Of a DNA stretch of 64,000 nucleotides, positions 9,789-18,222 are shown piece after piece. This DNA comes from Paraburkholderia sediminicola (GTDB lineage: Bacteria; Pseudomonadota; Gammaproteobacteria; Burkholderiales; Burkholderiaceae), in NCBI RefSeq assembly GCF_902859805.1, contig NZ_CADIKC010000001.1, positions 806,001 to 870,000 on the forward strand, written 5' to 3'. The notes under the pieces are model-generated. The model was not told the DNA's origin. It made no database searches and saw nothing but the letters and a program-made list of their open reading frames with translations. A program made the position numbers and the translations under genes. Each line of letters begins with the position of its first letter. Position 1 is the first letter of the stretch.

Positions 9789-9809
9789 GAGCCGGGGAAA
9801 ACCGGGCTC
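9789..9809. repeat. Imperfect hairpin in leader of the FHA operon
   Basis: GAGCC and GGCTC arms with an additional GG/CC pairing and a one-base bulge enclose a GAAAA-like loop. It lies between the -10 element at 9817-9822 and the FHA start, so it would form in the 5' leader of the operon, but it could also serve as a weak end for the NodT transcript. There is no U tract. Confidence 0.4.
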
Positions 9810-9816
9810 CTTACAA

Positions 9817-9844
9817 ATTTTAAGTCACGCATCGCAAGTGTCAA
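9817..9844 (-). promoter_or_regulatory. Putative sigma-70 promoter of the FHA-HlyD-PPIase-ABC-activator operon
   Basis: Read on the minus strand, TTGACA (9844-9839) and TAAAAT (9822-9817) are separated by 16 bp. The -35 hexamer is a perfect match and the -10 matches 5 of 6. The predicted transcript would have a leader of about 110 nt before the FHA gene. This would make synthesis of the export machinery and of its sigma-54 activator independent of sigma-54, unlike the cargo genes. Confidence 0.6.
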
Positions 9845-9910
9845 TTTTCTGATCGTCGGTTGAAAAGGCCATTCATGCGTCATATGCAGCCGAATCGCAC
9901 GCGGATTAGC

Positions 9911-11323
9911 TCAATGTTCCTTTACTTCTGCCTGCACATCCACGCTCGGCCAACCGCCGCCCAGCGCCTTGTAAAGCAACACCGTGTCGGACAGGATCAG
10001 CTGATGGTTAGCGAGCAGATCCTGCTGCGCTTCCAGCAGAGTCCGTTCAGTTTCGAAAACTTCCAGTTGCGACACCACGCCGAGGCGCAATTGCGACTGA
10101 ATCTGATCGGCAACGATCTGCAAACGCGATACCTGCTGCTGCAATTCCACCCGCTGCGCCTTGTGCGAATTCAGATTGACCAGCGCGTTCTCCACTTCCT
10201 CGAACGCGCCCATGACGGCTACGCGGTACTGTTGTTCGGCAACCGTCGATTGTGCTTTCGTGACCTTCACGTGAGCCCGCACACTGGGATCAAGCAGCGG
10301 GATGTTGATGCTGGGCATGAATCCGTACGTGAATGACTTCAGCAAATCGGTCAACGCGAAACTCGCAGTGCCGCCGTGGCCGGTGAGGTTGATAGTGGGC
10401 AATTGCGCGAGCTTGGCCTGGCCGACCAGGTCGTAGGCTTCCAGCACCCTGAACTCGGCGGCCACCACGTCAGGCCGGCGCGCAAGGAGCTGCGCGGGCA
10501 AGCCGTCCGGCACCACAGGCAGTTGCACGCGTTGCTGCAAATGCCCTTTGGGCAACTGGAACTCTCCCGCCGGCACGCCGAGCAGCGTGCACAAGGCATT
10601 GTTCGCGACATCGCGCGAGCGGCGCAGTTCGAGCAACTGATTGGTTAGACGGTTGATCTCGGCTTGCTGGCGTAACACCTGGGTTTGCGGCACGAGGCCG
10701 TTGCGGTGCTGGCCGTCGTAGATGGTGAGAATTTGCCGGTTCGTGACCAGCGTTTGTTGCTGCTGCTCGATCTGATCGTCGAATTGCAGGATCTGGAAGT
10801 AAGTGCTCGAAACGTTCGCCACCAGTTCCAGATAACCGGCGCGCCAATCCGCTTCGCTGGCGTGGAACTCGGCCTTTTGCGCCTGCACGCCCTTCTCCAC
10901 TTTGCCCCAGATATCGATGTCCCAGCTCACCTGCGTCGCGACGTTGTACTGTTTGGCAAACGTCTGGCCGGTGCTCTTTTCGAAATCGGCGCCGCCGCCG
11001 AGATCCATCGTCGGTAAAGCGCCTGCTTTGGCTTCGCCGATCTGCGTGCCGGCCACGTCGATACGTGCGGCCAGCACCTTGATATCGAAGTTGTTCGCAA
11101 TCGCTTTAGCGATCAGCGTGTCCAGATATGGATCGTGGAAGCCCTTCCACCAGTCTGGCTCGATGGTCGCGGCCGCCGATACCGGGGAGCCTTTCTGATC
11201 TGACCACGATGCCTTGGCGGGCGTATCCGGCCGCTTGTAGTCCGGCATGCTGACATCGATGCACGCGCTCAGCGACAGTGCGCAGACGGTTGCGGCGCAG
11301 ATTCCGCGCAGCGCAGCGGTCAT
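9911..11323 (-). CDS. NodT/TolC-family outer-membrane efflux lipoprotein
   Basis: The outer-membrane exit duct for a tripartite system. From ATG 11323 the product has 470 residues and starts with a lipoprotein signal (LSLSAC lipobox, Cys about 20). The OEP repeats are recognisable: 'DPYLDTLIAKAIANNFDIK', 'VNRQILT'-type helices and 'LPVVPDGLPAQLLARRPDV', a hallmark of the NodT branch. An upstream in-frame ATG at 11434 would add 37 residues that hide the signal peptide, so the internal start is preferred. It lies in the same direction as, and downstream of, GG-peptide gene 1, and upstream of the FHA operon, so it most likely completes the type I channel with HlyD and the C39 exporter. Confidence 0.93.
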   Translation of the reverse strand: MTAALRGICAATVCALSLSACIDVSMPDYKRPDTPAKASWSDQKGSPVSAAATIEPDWWKGFHDPYLDTLIAKAIANNFDIKVLAARIDVAGTQIGEAKAGALPTMDLGGGADFEKSTGQTFAKQYNVATQVSWDIDIWGKVEKGVQAQKAEFHASEADWRAGYLELVANVSSTYFQILQFDDQIEQQQQTLVTNRQILTIYDGQHRNGLVPQTQVLRQQAEINRLTNQLLELRRSRDVANNALCTLLGVPAGEFQLPKGHLQQRVQLPVVPDGLPAQLLARRPDVVAAEFRVLEAYDLVGQAKLAQLPTINLTGHGGTASFALTDLLKSFTYGFMPSINIPLLDPSVRAHVKVTKAQSTVAEQQYRVAVMGAFEEVENALVNLNSHKAQRVELQQQVSRLQIVADQIQSQLRLGVVSQLEVFETERTLLEAQQDLLANHQLILSDTVLLYKALGGGWPSVDVQAEVKEH

Positions 11324-11652
11324 GCACCTCGCACTTGCCACCCGGCGGTCAGGACAGCACCGCACAGTGGCATTGAAAAAGCGCTGACGAAGCATTGAAT
11401 CAAGCAACGCTGACACGATTGTCTCCGATGACACCCGCTACGTTGCACGAGGAGAACGCGCTATTTAAGTAAAGCATGTCCTGCCCGGCTTCACCATCGA
11501 AGCGGTGCAGGAAGATCGGCGCGGGGATCGAGCGGTGACGCTGGGGTCGTGTGGAAAGAACGATTGGATGCGAATTCTTTTTGACGCGCCGGGGTTACCC
11601 GAGCTTGCGCGTCCCGCGGAGGCTTGAGAGCCTCCGCGGCGGCCTGCGCCGT
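11324..11652 (-). other. Intergenic region between GG-peptide 1 and the outer-membrane factor
   Basis: No convincing gene was seen in these 329 bp. It contains two inverted repeats: 11583-11589 with 11607-11613 (GACGCGC arms) and the stronger hairpin at 11614-11639. No -24/-12 element was found, so the NodT gene may depend on read-through from the peptide promoter or on a promoter not recognised here. Confidence 0.5.
11614..11639. terminator. Strong hairpin just downstream of GG-peptide gene 1
   Basis: Perfect 11-bp stem (arms 11614-11624 and 11629-11639; core GCGGAGGCT) with a 4-nt loop, 14 bp beyond the peptide stop codon. There is no T tract on either strand, so it may be a processing or attenuation structure lowering expression of the downstream outer-membrane factor relative to the peptide. 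Confidence 0.5.
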
Positions 11653-11937
11653 TCAATACACGTTGATGTTGTTGCTCGAGCTCACATGCGGGTCGATCGT
11701 GGTGGTGACACCGGCGACGAACGCTGCGTTGTTGCCGTTGGCGTTCTGGATGTTCATTTCGTTGCTGATCAACTGCGTGGCGCTGACGCTCTTGCTGTTG
11801 TTCGGGGCATACACGGGCGAGTAGTTGAAGAACGACGACGACGGATAGCCGTAGCTGAAGCCGCCACGCACGGCGCTCATGGCCTTGCTGTCGAGTTGAG
11901 CGGTGATGGACAGGTCTTTGATCATCAGCGTGTTCAT
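11653..11937 (-). CDS. Double-glycine leader peptide 1
   Basis: A 94-residue precursor. The start is ATG 11937, with SD CCAGGAG 8 bp upstream; an in-frame upstream extension would be translated leader DNA. Residues 1-26 form a canonical GG leader: MNTLMIKDL, then QLD at 14-16, AM at 19-20 and AVRGG at 22-26. This places hydrophobic residues at -4, -7 and -12, as C39 peptidases require. The 68-residue core is Asn/Ser rich, has no Cys, and shares a central block (VSATQLISNEMNIQNANGN) with peptide 2. It is transcribed from the -24/-12 element at 12013-12028. The activity of the mature product is unknown: bacteriocin, signal or structural polymer are all possible. Confidence 0.85.
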   Translation of the reverse strand: MNTLMIKDLSITAQLDSKAMSAVRGGFSYGYPSSSFFNYSPVYAPNNSKSVSATQLISNEMNIQNANGNNAAFVAGVTTTIDPHVSSSNNINVY

Positions 11938-11981
11938 GGTAAATCTCCTGGAAGGGTAACAGCACAGTCTTGCGGTTGGGT

Positions 11982-12002
11982 TCGAGCATCTTGTCTGCTC
12001 GA
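11982..12002. repeat. 5'-end stem-loop of GG-peptide 1 mRNA
   Basis: Seven-base-pair arms TCGAGCA and TGCTCGA enclose a 7-nt loop. It begins where a sigma-54 transcript from 12013-12028 would start, and is perfectly conserved in the second copy at 18249-18269. A 5'-terminal stem like this commonly stabilises mRNA. Confidence 0.5.
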
Positions 12003-12012
12003 GTGTCACTAA

Positions 12013-12028
12013 TGCATGGGCTGTGCCA
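12013..12028 (-). promoter_or_regulatory. Sigma-54 (-24/-12) promoter of GG-peptide 1
   Basis: On the minus strand TGGCAC, five bases, then ATGCA. The invariant GG (12027-12026) and GC (12015-12014) are at exact consensus spacing (TGGCAC-N5-TTGCW). The predicted start site is about 65 bp before the ATG at 11937. Upstream, 12092-12105 holds a near-palindrome TGCCGCTAGTGGCA at a distance suited to an activator site. Confidence 0.75.
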
Positions 12029-12205
12029 GTTTTGCTTTCCGATCCTAAGAAATCTTGAGAACGGCTGTAGATAAAGGGTTTGGGGATGGTATGCCGCTAG
12101 TGGCAGCACGACCGCGACGATGCGGCCAGTTGGTGCTGGTGGATCACAACCAACAACGCCCGCAACTGTGTTGGCTGTGACGTGACACTGAAGTAAAGCG
12201 ACGTC

Positions 12206-12649
12206 TCAACGCGCAATCACGGTGATCTTCTTCGAGTACACCGGTGGGTTGTGCGGTATGTGCATGTCGTCGCCCATCAGCAGTTGCAACGTGTGCTTGC
12301 CGGGCGGCAGTTGAATCATCGTTTCCGTCTCACCCGCGCCGAAATGCAGATGGTTGCGATCCGATGGAATTTCCTGATCCATCGGCGGCAGGTCGGTGTC
12401 GATCAAAAGATGGTGATGTCCGGTGTTCGGATACTTGACGCCTTTCGGCGCCACGCCCATATAGCGCAGGCCGAACCACACGCGAAACGGTTTGTTGGCC
12501 TGTACCACCTGGCCATCGTTCGGATAGCCGATATAGGCATGCGCGCCGGCCGGCGACGGCGTCGTGCCGGCCGTGGCGAGATTCGGCGAGGCCAGTGACG
12601 CCAATGTCGCAAGTGCCACGAACGCCGCGATCGCGATGATCTTGTACAT
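12206..12649 (-). CDS. DUF4399 secreted protein 1
   Basis: A 147-residue protein with a cleavable signal peptide (hydrophobic 5-20, likely cleavage after ATA at about 27) and one DUF4399 domain. The domain carries a His-rich segment (GHHHLLIDTD), 'DQEIPSDRNHLHFGAGETE', 'LPPGKHTLQLLMGD' and 'HNPPVYSKKITV'. The clustered histidines could bind metal; no enzymatic role is known for the family. SD GGAGAGACC precedes the ATG. A 47-bp gap separates it from its paralogue upstream, so they probably form one transcript. Its link to peptide export is by position only. Confidence 0.85.
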   Translation of the reverse strand: MYKIIAIAAFVALATLASLASPNLATAGTTPSPAGAHAYIGYPNDGQVVQANKPFRVWFGLRYMGVAPKGVKYPNTGHHHLLIDTDLPPMDQEIPSDRNHLHFGAGETETMIQLPPGKHTLQLLMGDDMHIPHNPPVYSKKITVIAR

Positions 12650-12696
12650 GTTGGTCTCTCCGTCCTGACGGACCCGCTTTTAATGAACGGGACGCG

Positions 12697-13200
12697 CTAG
12701 TCTTTTAGCACGGTTATGGTGATCTTCTTCGAATACACGGGCGGCACATGCGGCACGTGGTTCTGGTCGCCAAGGATGAGCTGCAAGGTGTGCTTTCCCG
12801 GGGGCAACTCAATGCGCGCGTCGGTCTCACCCGCACCAAAATGCAGGTGATTGCGGTCTGATGGAATTTCCTGGTCGAGCGCCGGCAGATCCGTATCGAT
12901 CAGCAGATGGTGATGGCCGGTGTTCGGAACCGCCACACCCTTCGGGCACACGCCCATGTTGCGCAGCCCCATGCGCACCCACAACTTGCCGCCGTGAATC
13001 ACGGTGCCGTCCGATGGCCAGATGATGTATTCCTCAGCGCCCGGTGGCGAAGGTGTTTGTTCAGCACGCGCGGACCCGGACGTGAGCGCGATACCGAGCA
13101 GGAGTGACAAGGCGGCGCACGAAGCCGTGCAGAGCGCTACAAGGCTCGCCTTCGTTCCACGACATTTGTCGAGCACGCCAGGTGTGAGGGTTCTTCGCAT
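12697..13200 (-). CDS. DUF4399 secreted protein 2
   Basis: A 167-residue paralogue of the product at 12206-12649. An N-terminal extension precedes the hydrophobic signal segment (about 20-45, LVALCTASCAALSLLLGIAL; probable cleavage near ARA). The domain again shows GHHHLLIDTD, 'DQEIPSDRNHLHFGAGETD', LPPGKHTLQL and PPVYSKKITI. The start at 13200 has SD GGAGAG. It is the first gene of a two-gene unit and is transcribed divergently from the caspase-SUMF1 gene across a 408-bp gap. Tandem DUF4399 copies suggest dosage or heteromer formation. Confidence 0.84.
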   Translation of the reverse strand: MRRTLTPGVLDKCRGTKASLVALCTASCAALSLLLGIALTSGSARAEQTPSPPGAEEYIIWPSDGTVIHGGKLWVRMGLRNMGVCPKGVAVPNTGHHHLLIDTDLPALDQEIPSDRNHLHFGAGETDARIELPPGKHTLQLILGDQNHVPHVPPVYSKKITITVLKD

Positions 13201-13608
13201 TGCGCACTCTCCGGAAGAATAGTCGTCTCCGCCCCGGCTGCGCTAAGCACAGACCGGAGGCTCCGACTGGATGTCGCGGGCGCTCGCGTAGTTGCACGTG
13301 GGTTCACGTGACGGGTCGATGTCGACGTCGATGAGCAGCCGCTCTATTAAAACGGCCGTACAGCGCTACTTTGTGAATTAGCTTAGGACGTAACTTGCCA
13401 AAAAGATACGCCACACTCGTTAACCGTATAACGCATTAACGATGCGCGGACCATTGTCACGCGCAAACCGCGTGCTATCGTTGTTCATAGGTTGTCGATG
13501 GAGAGTCGATCGCGGCATTGGTGCTGCGATCGACTCACGCCAAGGCCTGGTGCGGGCATCGCGGTCGTCGGAACTCTATGTTCTGTCCGGAACAAACAGG
13601 ATACGAAT
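13201..13608. promoter_or_regulatory. Divergent intergenic region with perfect hairpin (DUF4399 / caspase-SUMF1)
   Basis: No gene was seen. It contains two CACGTG palindromes near 13295-13310 and a perfect 11-bp inverted repeat (13503-13513 with 13526-13536, arm GAGTCGATCGC) that can extend inward by three pairs. The hairpin lies 72 bp before the caspase-SUMF1 start and could be an operator or a structured leader. No exact -24/-12 element was found here. Confidence 0.55.
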
Positions 13609-15588
13609 ATGTGGCGAACATTCCTGCTGGTGTGCATGGTCGGGGCGATTCAGGCGTACGGGGGCAGTGTTTATGCCGCAACGCAGCGTGACGGCGCAGA
13701 GTACAGCTCTGCCGCTATGCGTACGACGGCCACATCCAGCGCGCCGCTCACACTGCAGCAAAACAATCCGCAACCGGTGCGTATCGCGCTGGTGATCGGC
13801 AACGGCGCGTACGGCGATCATGCCGACCCGCTTCGTGGCAATGCACCGCGCGACGCTGAAGCCATGCGCGACGCACTGCATGCGCACGGCTTCGACGTGA
13901 TCATGCGCACCGATGCGACGCCGCAGCAAATGCAGCAAGCCATAGGCGAATTCCGCCAACGTCTGCAGGAAGGCGGCATTGGACTGTTCTATTTCGCGGG
14001 ACACGGCATGCAAATCGGACGGCAGACGCTGCTCGTGCCCGCCGGTCTCGACGCATCCGCACCGGCTCGGCTGATCAGCGAAGGCGTCGATTTGAATACC
14101 GTATTGCAGGCGATGCGCGCACCGCGTGCCGACGCGATCAATCTCGTGATTCTCGATGCTTGCCTGAACAACCCATTCTCCGCTGACGTATCAGTCGATA
14201 CGGGCACGTTGCCCGCCGATACTCTCGTCGCCTACGCAACAGCACGGGGTGGCTTCGCAGCGGACGGCATGCGGCACGGCGTCTACACGGGCGCATTGCT
14301 GCGTGCATTCAACGAGGCTTCTTCATCACAGGGACTTGAGGGCTTGTTTCAACGTGTCGCGGCGAGAGTTAGCGCGATTACTGGCGGCGAGCAAACGCCT
14401 TGGATTGCCTCTTCGCTTGCCAACGATGCGAGTCTGAGTGCGCCGGTATCTCACGGCGCTAGTTCAACGCGCCTCTCTGCTATCGCCGACGACGCAATTG
14501 TCGCGCTGCACAGCAGAGGTATTCTGCCGAAGGACAGCAGCGAGCAATACGAGATCACCTTCTGGGACTCCATCAAGGACAGTAACTACCCGAGCGATTA
14601 CGAGGCCTATTTGAAGGCCTATCCGAACGGCCGCTTCGCCGCGCTCGCCCATGCGCGCATCGACCGGTTGCGCGCTGCAGCAGCGGCGAGTGCGCCATCT
14701 GCCGCGCCGTCAGTTGCACCGTCGCCACAAGCCGCGCGGCCGGCCGCACCGGCCAGCGTCACCCCGCGCGCTGCCACGCCGACGCCACCCAGCGCACCTG
14801 CAACGGTCACCCCACCTGCAGCACCTGCCGCGCAAGCAGCCACACAAAAGCCCGCAACACATCCGCCAAGCGCCGGCGAAAGCCGCGACTGCGCCACCTG
14901 CCCGATCGTGATCGCCTTGCCTGCAGGCTCGTTTTCGATGGGCAGCAGCACTGACGATCCGTCCGAAAAACCCGTCCATCACGTGACCATCGGCGCACCG
15001 TTCGCGATCGGCAAGTACGAAGTGACCGTCGAGCAATGGAATGTGTGCGCCGCAGCGAACGCCTGTCAAAAGCTGACGCCCGAAAGCAATACGAACAAAG
15101 CTGCGCCGGCACGCGATCTCAGTTGGGACGACGCACAACAGTATGTGAAGTGGTTGAGCAAAACGACCGGCAAACCGTACCGTTTACCCACCGAAGCCGA
15201 ATGGGAATACGCGGACCGTGGGGGCACCTCGACGGCGTACTGGTGGGGCGATCAGATGCGCAAAGGCAACGCCAATTGCAAGGACTGCGGCGATCCGTGG
15301 CACAAGGAAGGGCCGGAAACCGTTGGCTCATTCGCCCCAAACCCGGTGGGCCTGTATGACATGAACGGCAGCGTTTGGGAGTGGGTCGCCGATTGCTGGC
15401 ACAACTCCTACCAGGGCGCACCCGCCGATGGCCATGCCTGGGAAAGTCCTAGCTGCGACATGCGGGTGATTCGCGGCGGCTCGTGGCGCGAAGGCGGCGG
15501 TTACATGCTGAGCGCGACACGCTTCAAGTACAGCGCGAGCGTGCGCCAGTCGCAGGATGGTTTCAGGGTGGCTAAGGATCTTAAGTAA
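13609..15588 (+). CDS. Caspase-like (C14) protease fused to a SUMF1-type domain
   Basis: The product has 659 residues from ATG 13609 (SD AGGA), which gives a clean signal peptide ([14 protein letters not shown], cut near YAA), so it acts in the periplasm or outside. The caspase p20-like domain (about 55-300) has [13 protein letters not shown], catalytic His132 in YFAGHGMQ and Cys185 in [13 protein letters not shown] linker follows (about 340-370, [25 protein letters not shown] type), then a Pro/Ala-rich stretch (about 375-425), then a SUMF1/FGE-sulfatase fold (about 430-655) with [37 protein letters not shown] and RGGSW. Formylglycine-generating cysteines are not seen after RGGSW, so the SUMF1 part is probably a binding module. 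It is convergent with the kinase gene. The target is unknown; exported peptides or envelope proteins are candidates. Confidence 0.9.
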   Translation: MWRTFLLVCMVGAIQAYGGSVYAATQRDGAEYSSAAMRTTATSSAPLTLQQNNPQPVRIALVIGNGAYGDHADPLRGNAPRDAEAMRDALHAHGFDVIMRTDATPQQMQQAIGEFRQRLQEGGIGLFYFAGHGMQIGRQTLLVPAGLDASAPARLISEGVDLNTVLQAMRAPRADAINLVILDACLNNPFSADVSVDTGTLPADTLVAYATARGGFAADGMRHGVYTGALLRAFNEASSSQGLEGLFQRVAARVSAITGGEQTPWIASSLANDASLSAPVSHGASSTRLSAIADDAIVALHSRGILPKDSSEQYEITFWDSIKDSNYPSDYEAYLKAYPNGRFAALAHARIDRLRAAAAASAPSAAPSVAPSPQAARPAAPASVTPRAATPTPPSAPATVTPPAAPAAQAATQKPATHPPSAGESRDCATCPIVIALPAGSFSMGSSTDDPSEKPVHHVTIGAPFAIGKYEVTVEQWNVCAAANACQKLTPESNTNKAAPARDLSWDDAQQYVKWLSKTTGKPYRLPTEAEWEYADRGGTSTAYWWGDQMRKGNANCKDCGDPWHKEGPETVGSFAPNPVGLYDMNGSVWEWVADCWHNSYQGAPADGHAWESPSCDMRVIRGGSWREGGGYMLSATRFKYSASVRQSQDGFRVAKDLK

Positions 15589-15692
15589 AGCGGCGGCTGT
15601 GGGAGCTGCTGTCGAACAGCCGGCGCGGCTGGAGCTGCGTGTGATTCCATGCCACGCGTGCTTCCCGGACTGCGAGCACTTCCGGTGTGCCC

Positions 15693-17897
15693 TTAGGGCG
15701 TGCGCGGCTTCGTCGTAATTGGCGCGAAGTCCGCGACGATATGATCCTGACCGTATTTGCCGGCGATCTGCGCGAGTCGCGTCTGCAGTGCGCGCAAATA
15801 GTCCGCACGTGATTCGCTTTCGGGCCGCGGCTTGTCGAATAGCTGCGCCGGCGTAATCAGCAGCACCACCATCTCCGATCCAAACGGCTTCGAAATGATC
15901 CAGTCGCCCGCGCTGCCGATAGTGGCTGCATAGTGCGGGGGTGCCTGATTGTCCTTCGCACGCGGACTCGGCACCATGTGCACGACGCTGCCGTCGAGCT
16001 GGTAGTAATCGAGGTTCACGTACGAGTCGTAAGCGGGCGTGGTGACGTCGACAATCAGTGGATCACCTTCGCTCAACAGGCCGCCGGGTGGCCGCACATG
16101 CAGCGATGCAACGTGGCCCGCTTGCCAGTTGCGCGTCCAATAGGATGCGAGCGCTTTGACCGTGTCGCATTTGTCGTCGGCAATTGGCTCGACCTGGAGC
16201 GCGAGCGTATCGACGCCCGGCAATGCTGTCAGCGTGTCCTTCAGATGCGCTGCGCCGTAGTGCTGCGAGACGTAGCCGCGCACCGTCAACGAATGGTCTT
16301 GTGCCGAAGCGGAGAGCGCCGAACACGGCACTTGCGCTAGCACCGGCGCAACGGCGGCTAAGGTCAACGCGGGTTTGGGCGCGGGCGGTGCGGGTGGCGC
16401 TGGCGGTGGTGCCACGGACGCCGCAGCAGCCGGCGCAGCGGTCAGTGCTGTGGTTGCCCCGCCAGTTGGACCTGAGGCCGACTTTGCGGCGCTTCCGGCG
16501 ACTGGTCCCGCAGTTGCGGATGACTCAGCCGTATTCGCCGTCGCCGAAGCCGCTTGATCCGATGACGCCTCAGAGGCGGCCGCAGCCGACTGCTGTCCAT
16601 CGTGACGATTCGGAGCCGACCGGAAAGCAAACACGCCGACTACCGCGGCACACACCACCGCAAACCCCGCGAATCCCGCCTTGACCAACGTCCCCGACTT
16701 CTCCGCGCGCGCTTCGTTATCGAACTCCGCAATGAAGCGCACGACACTCGGCATGCGTGTGTTGCGATCGAATGAAAGCGCGGCTCGCAACGCGCGCCAC
16801 TGCTTCGCATCGAGATTGGGCGGACGCTGCGGCTTGAAATCCGAATTGCGAGCCTGCGTCGCCGATAACCGGTCGAACGGATGGTGGCCCGTCAACAATT
16901 CGTAGGTGATGCAGCCGAGTGCGTAGATGTCGTCGCGCGGGTCAGGCTCGCGATGCTCGATCATTTCCGGACTCGCATACGCGGGCGTCAACGCGCCGAG
17001 ACTGCCGGGATCGAAGACGGTTGCGTCGCTCTCCTCCTCCGGCCGCTGAAACACGCGGGCAATGCCGAAGTCGATTACTTTCACTTCGGCATTCGTCGTG
17101 AGAAAGACGTTGGCGGGTTTGAAATCGCAATGCACGAAGCCGTGCTCGTGCGCATAGGCGAGTGCATTGCACATGCCGCGCACAATCGGCAGTGCGGCGC
17201 GAACCGGCATGCCCTTATAGCCCGGTGTGCGTAATAGCTGGCTGAGCGGTTTGCCGGTCAGGTACTCCATCGTCAGGTAGACGATCGGTCCGTCCCTGTC
17301 GAAGTCGTACACCGTGATGATGTTGCGGTGCGCGAGCACTTGCGCCTTGCGTGCCTCGCGTTGAAGTGCGACGAGCGAATTCGGATTGCCGCGGAACTGC
17401 ACGTTGAGCACCTTGATCGCGAGATACGGTTTGCGATCCGACGCCTCGAGCTTGCGCAAATCGAGCGCCTTGTACACCGTGCCCATCCCGCCGACACCCA
17501 GACACTCCTCGAGAACGAAGCGGTTATTCAGCGTGTCGCCGGTGCCTTTGATCTGATCATGTCCCGGCGAATCGGACGCGCTCGCGGCGCCCGTCGAGCG
17601 TGAGGAGCTGGGCCCACTGGCAGAGCGTACCGACGGTATCTCGACCGTAGTTCGCATGCCGGTTTCCTCACCGCCTGCCGCCACGTTCGAGACCCGTAAC
17701 TGTTCGATGCGCCGCCGCACTTCGGCGTAGAGATCGTCGGGGAGAGCGGCTTTGCGATGCGCTGCGCCGAGCATTTCCAGCAGCTGCGTGCGATCGAGTC
17801 CATCGGTCGTCAACGTGCTGTCGAGCTGAGCCACGAACTCGTCGCGTGACAGCTCGCCGCTCTGATAGTCGCGAATCACATGCGCAAGGCTAGCCAT
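15693..17897 (-). CDS. Hanks-type Ser/Thr kinase with membrane helix and DUF4384-like tail
   Basis: 734 residues. An N-terminal helical region (1-80) is followed by a kinase domain (about 125-390): glycine loop GVGGMGTVY, Lys162 in AIKVL, catalytic Asp258 and Asn263 in HCDFKPAN, DFG Asp277, ASPEM and DDIYALGC. The usual Arg of HRD is Cys257, so activation-loop control may differ. One membrane helix (about 408-425) is followed by an Ala/Pro-rich stretch and a periplasmic part whose end (about 590-710: GDPLIVDVTTP, YVNLDYYQLDGS) resembles DUF4384, a module often attached to caspase and kinase proteins. No SD is visible before ATG 17897. It probably phosphorylates threonines read by the twin-FHA protein at 7081-9699 (inference). 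Confidence 0.9.
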   Translation of the reverse strand: MASLAHVIRDYQSGELSRDEFVAQLDSTLTTDGLDRTQLLEMLGAAHRKAALPDDLYAEVRRRIEQLRVSNVAAGGEETGMRTTVEIPSVRSASGPSSSRSTGAASASDSPGHDQIKGTGDTLNNRFVLEECLGVGGMGTVYKALDLRKLEASDRKPYLAIKVLNVQFRGNPNSLVALQREARKAQVLAHRNIITVYDFDRDGPIVYLTMEYLTGKPLSQLLRTPGYKGMPVRAALPIVRGMCNALAYAHEHGFVHCDFKPANVFLTTNAEVKVIDFGIARVFQRPEEESDATVFDPGSLGALTPAYASPEMIEHREPDPRDDIYALGCITYELLTGHHPFDRLSATQARNSDFKPQRPPNLDAKQWRALRAALSFDRNTRMPSVVRFIAEFDNEARAEKSGTLVKAGFAGFAVVCAAVVGVFAFRSAPNRHDGQQSAAAASEASSDQAASATANTAESSATAGPVAGSAAKSASGPTGGATTALTAAPAAAASVAPPPAPPAPPAPKPALTLAAVAPVLAQVPCSALSASAQDHSLTVRGYVSQHYGAAHLKDTLTALPGVDTLALQVEPIADDKCDTVKALASYWTRNWQAGHVASLHVRPPGGLLSEGDPLIVDVTTPAYDSYVNLDYYQLDGSVVHMVPSPRAKDNQAPPHYAATIGSAGDWIISKPFGSEMVVLLITPAQLFDKPRPESESRADYLRALQTRLAQIAGKYGQDHIVADFAPITTKPRTP

Positions 17898-18138
17898 TTT
17901 TGCGAAGCGCCCCCGCTGCCGTTGGGCCGGATCGCATGCGACCGGAGCCTTTCAGGCTGATAGAAAACCTGTCGTAATCAGTTACATGCGCCGCTTCGAT
18001 ACTAGCTCCCGACCCGGTCTTTCGCAAACCAGGATTGCCCCGCTGCTTGCGCGGCCGGCGAGTGTCTTGCGACATCCAACAGAATCCTTCGCGTTGTTGG
18101 GTACGCGCCATCAGCCGCGAGTCGCCCTCTCGTGACTC

Positions 18139-18162
18139 TGTTGCCGCTGCAATGCGGCGACA
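18139..18162. promoter_or_regulatory. Candidate enhancer (activator) site
   Basis: TGTTGCCGC and GCGGCGACA are 8/9 complementary arms around a 6-bp spacer, centred about 75 bp upstream of the -24 element at 18223. That distance and symmetry are typical for enhancer-binding-protein sites. The copy-A promoter has a related half site (TGCCGCTAGTGGCA at 12092-12105), but the spacing differs, so the assignment is tentative. Confidence 0.35.
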
Positions 18163-18222
18163 TGGCGTGAAAGCCTTGTGCATCAAGCGTTCGTCTACTT
18201 TCTTAGGAGACGCGAGTAAAAC

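Larger units (their letters stand above)
11653..12034 (-). repeat. Inverted duplication, copy A (promoter, leader and peptide gene)
   Basis: This copy and the one at 18217-18600 are in opposite orientation. The promoter and untranslated leader are nearly identical (from the TGGCAC box through 'GACACTCGAGCAGACAAGAT' to the AGGAGATTTACC ribosome site). The coding part is identical over most of the leader and the core centre and diverges in the first 15 core residues and at the end. The two copies flank about 6.2 kb carrying the DUF4399, caspase-SUMF1 and kinase genes. Confidence 0.85.

Noticed and set aside
11821..12109. Extended N-termini for the GG peptides (upstream in-frame starts)
   Set aside because: The upstream codons lie in the untranslated leader between the -12 element and the AGGAG site, and would abolish the leader consensus.
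13295..13310. Paired CACGTG palindromes as an operator
   Set aside because: The hexamer is common in GC-rich DNA and two copies near each other are not enough evidence for a site.
13386..13412. Sigma-54-like TGGCG...GGCA sequence upstream of the DUF4399 genes
   Set aside because: The GG-to-GC spacing is off by one base, which is not tolerated by sigma-54.
14890..15588. Formylglycine-generating activity for the SUMF1 domain, acting on the CYPS motif of peptide 2
   Set aside because: The cysteines required after RGGSW in true FGEs are absent, and peptide 1 lacks the CxP motif, so modification is not supported.
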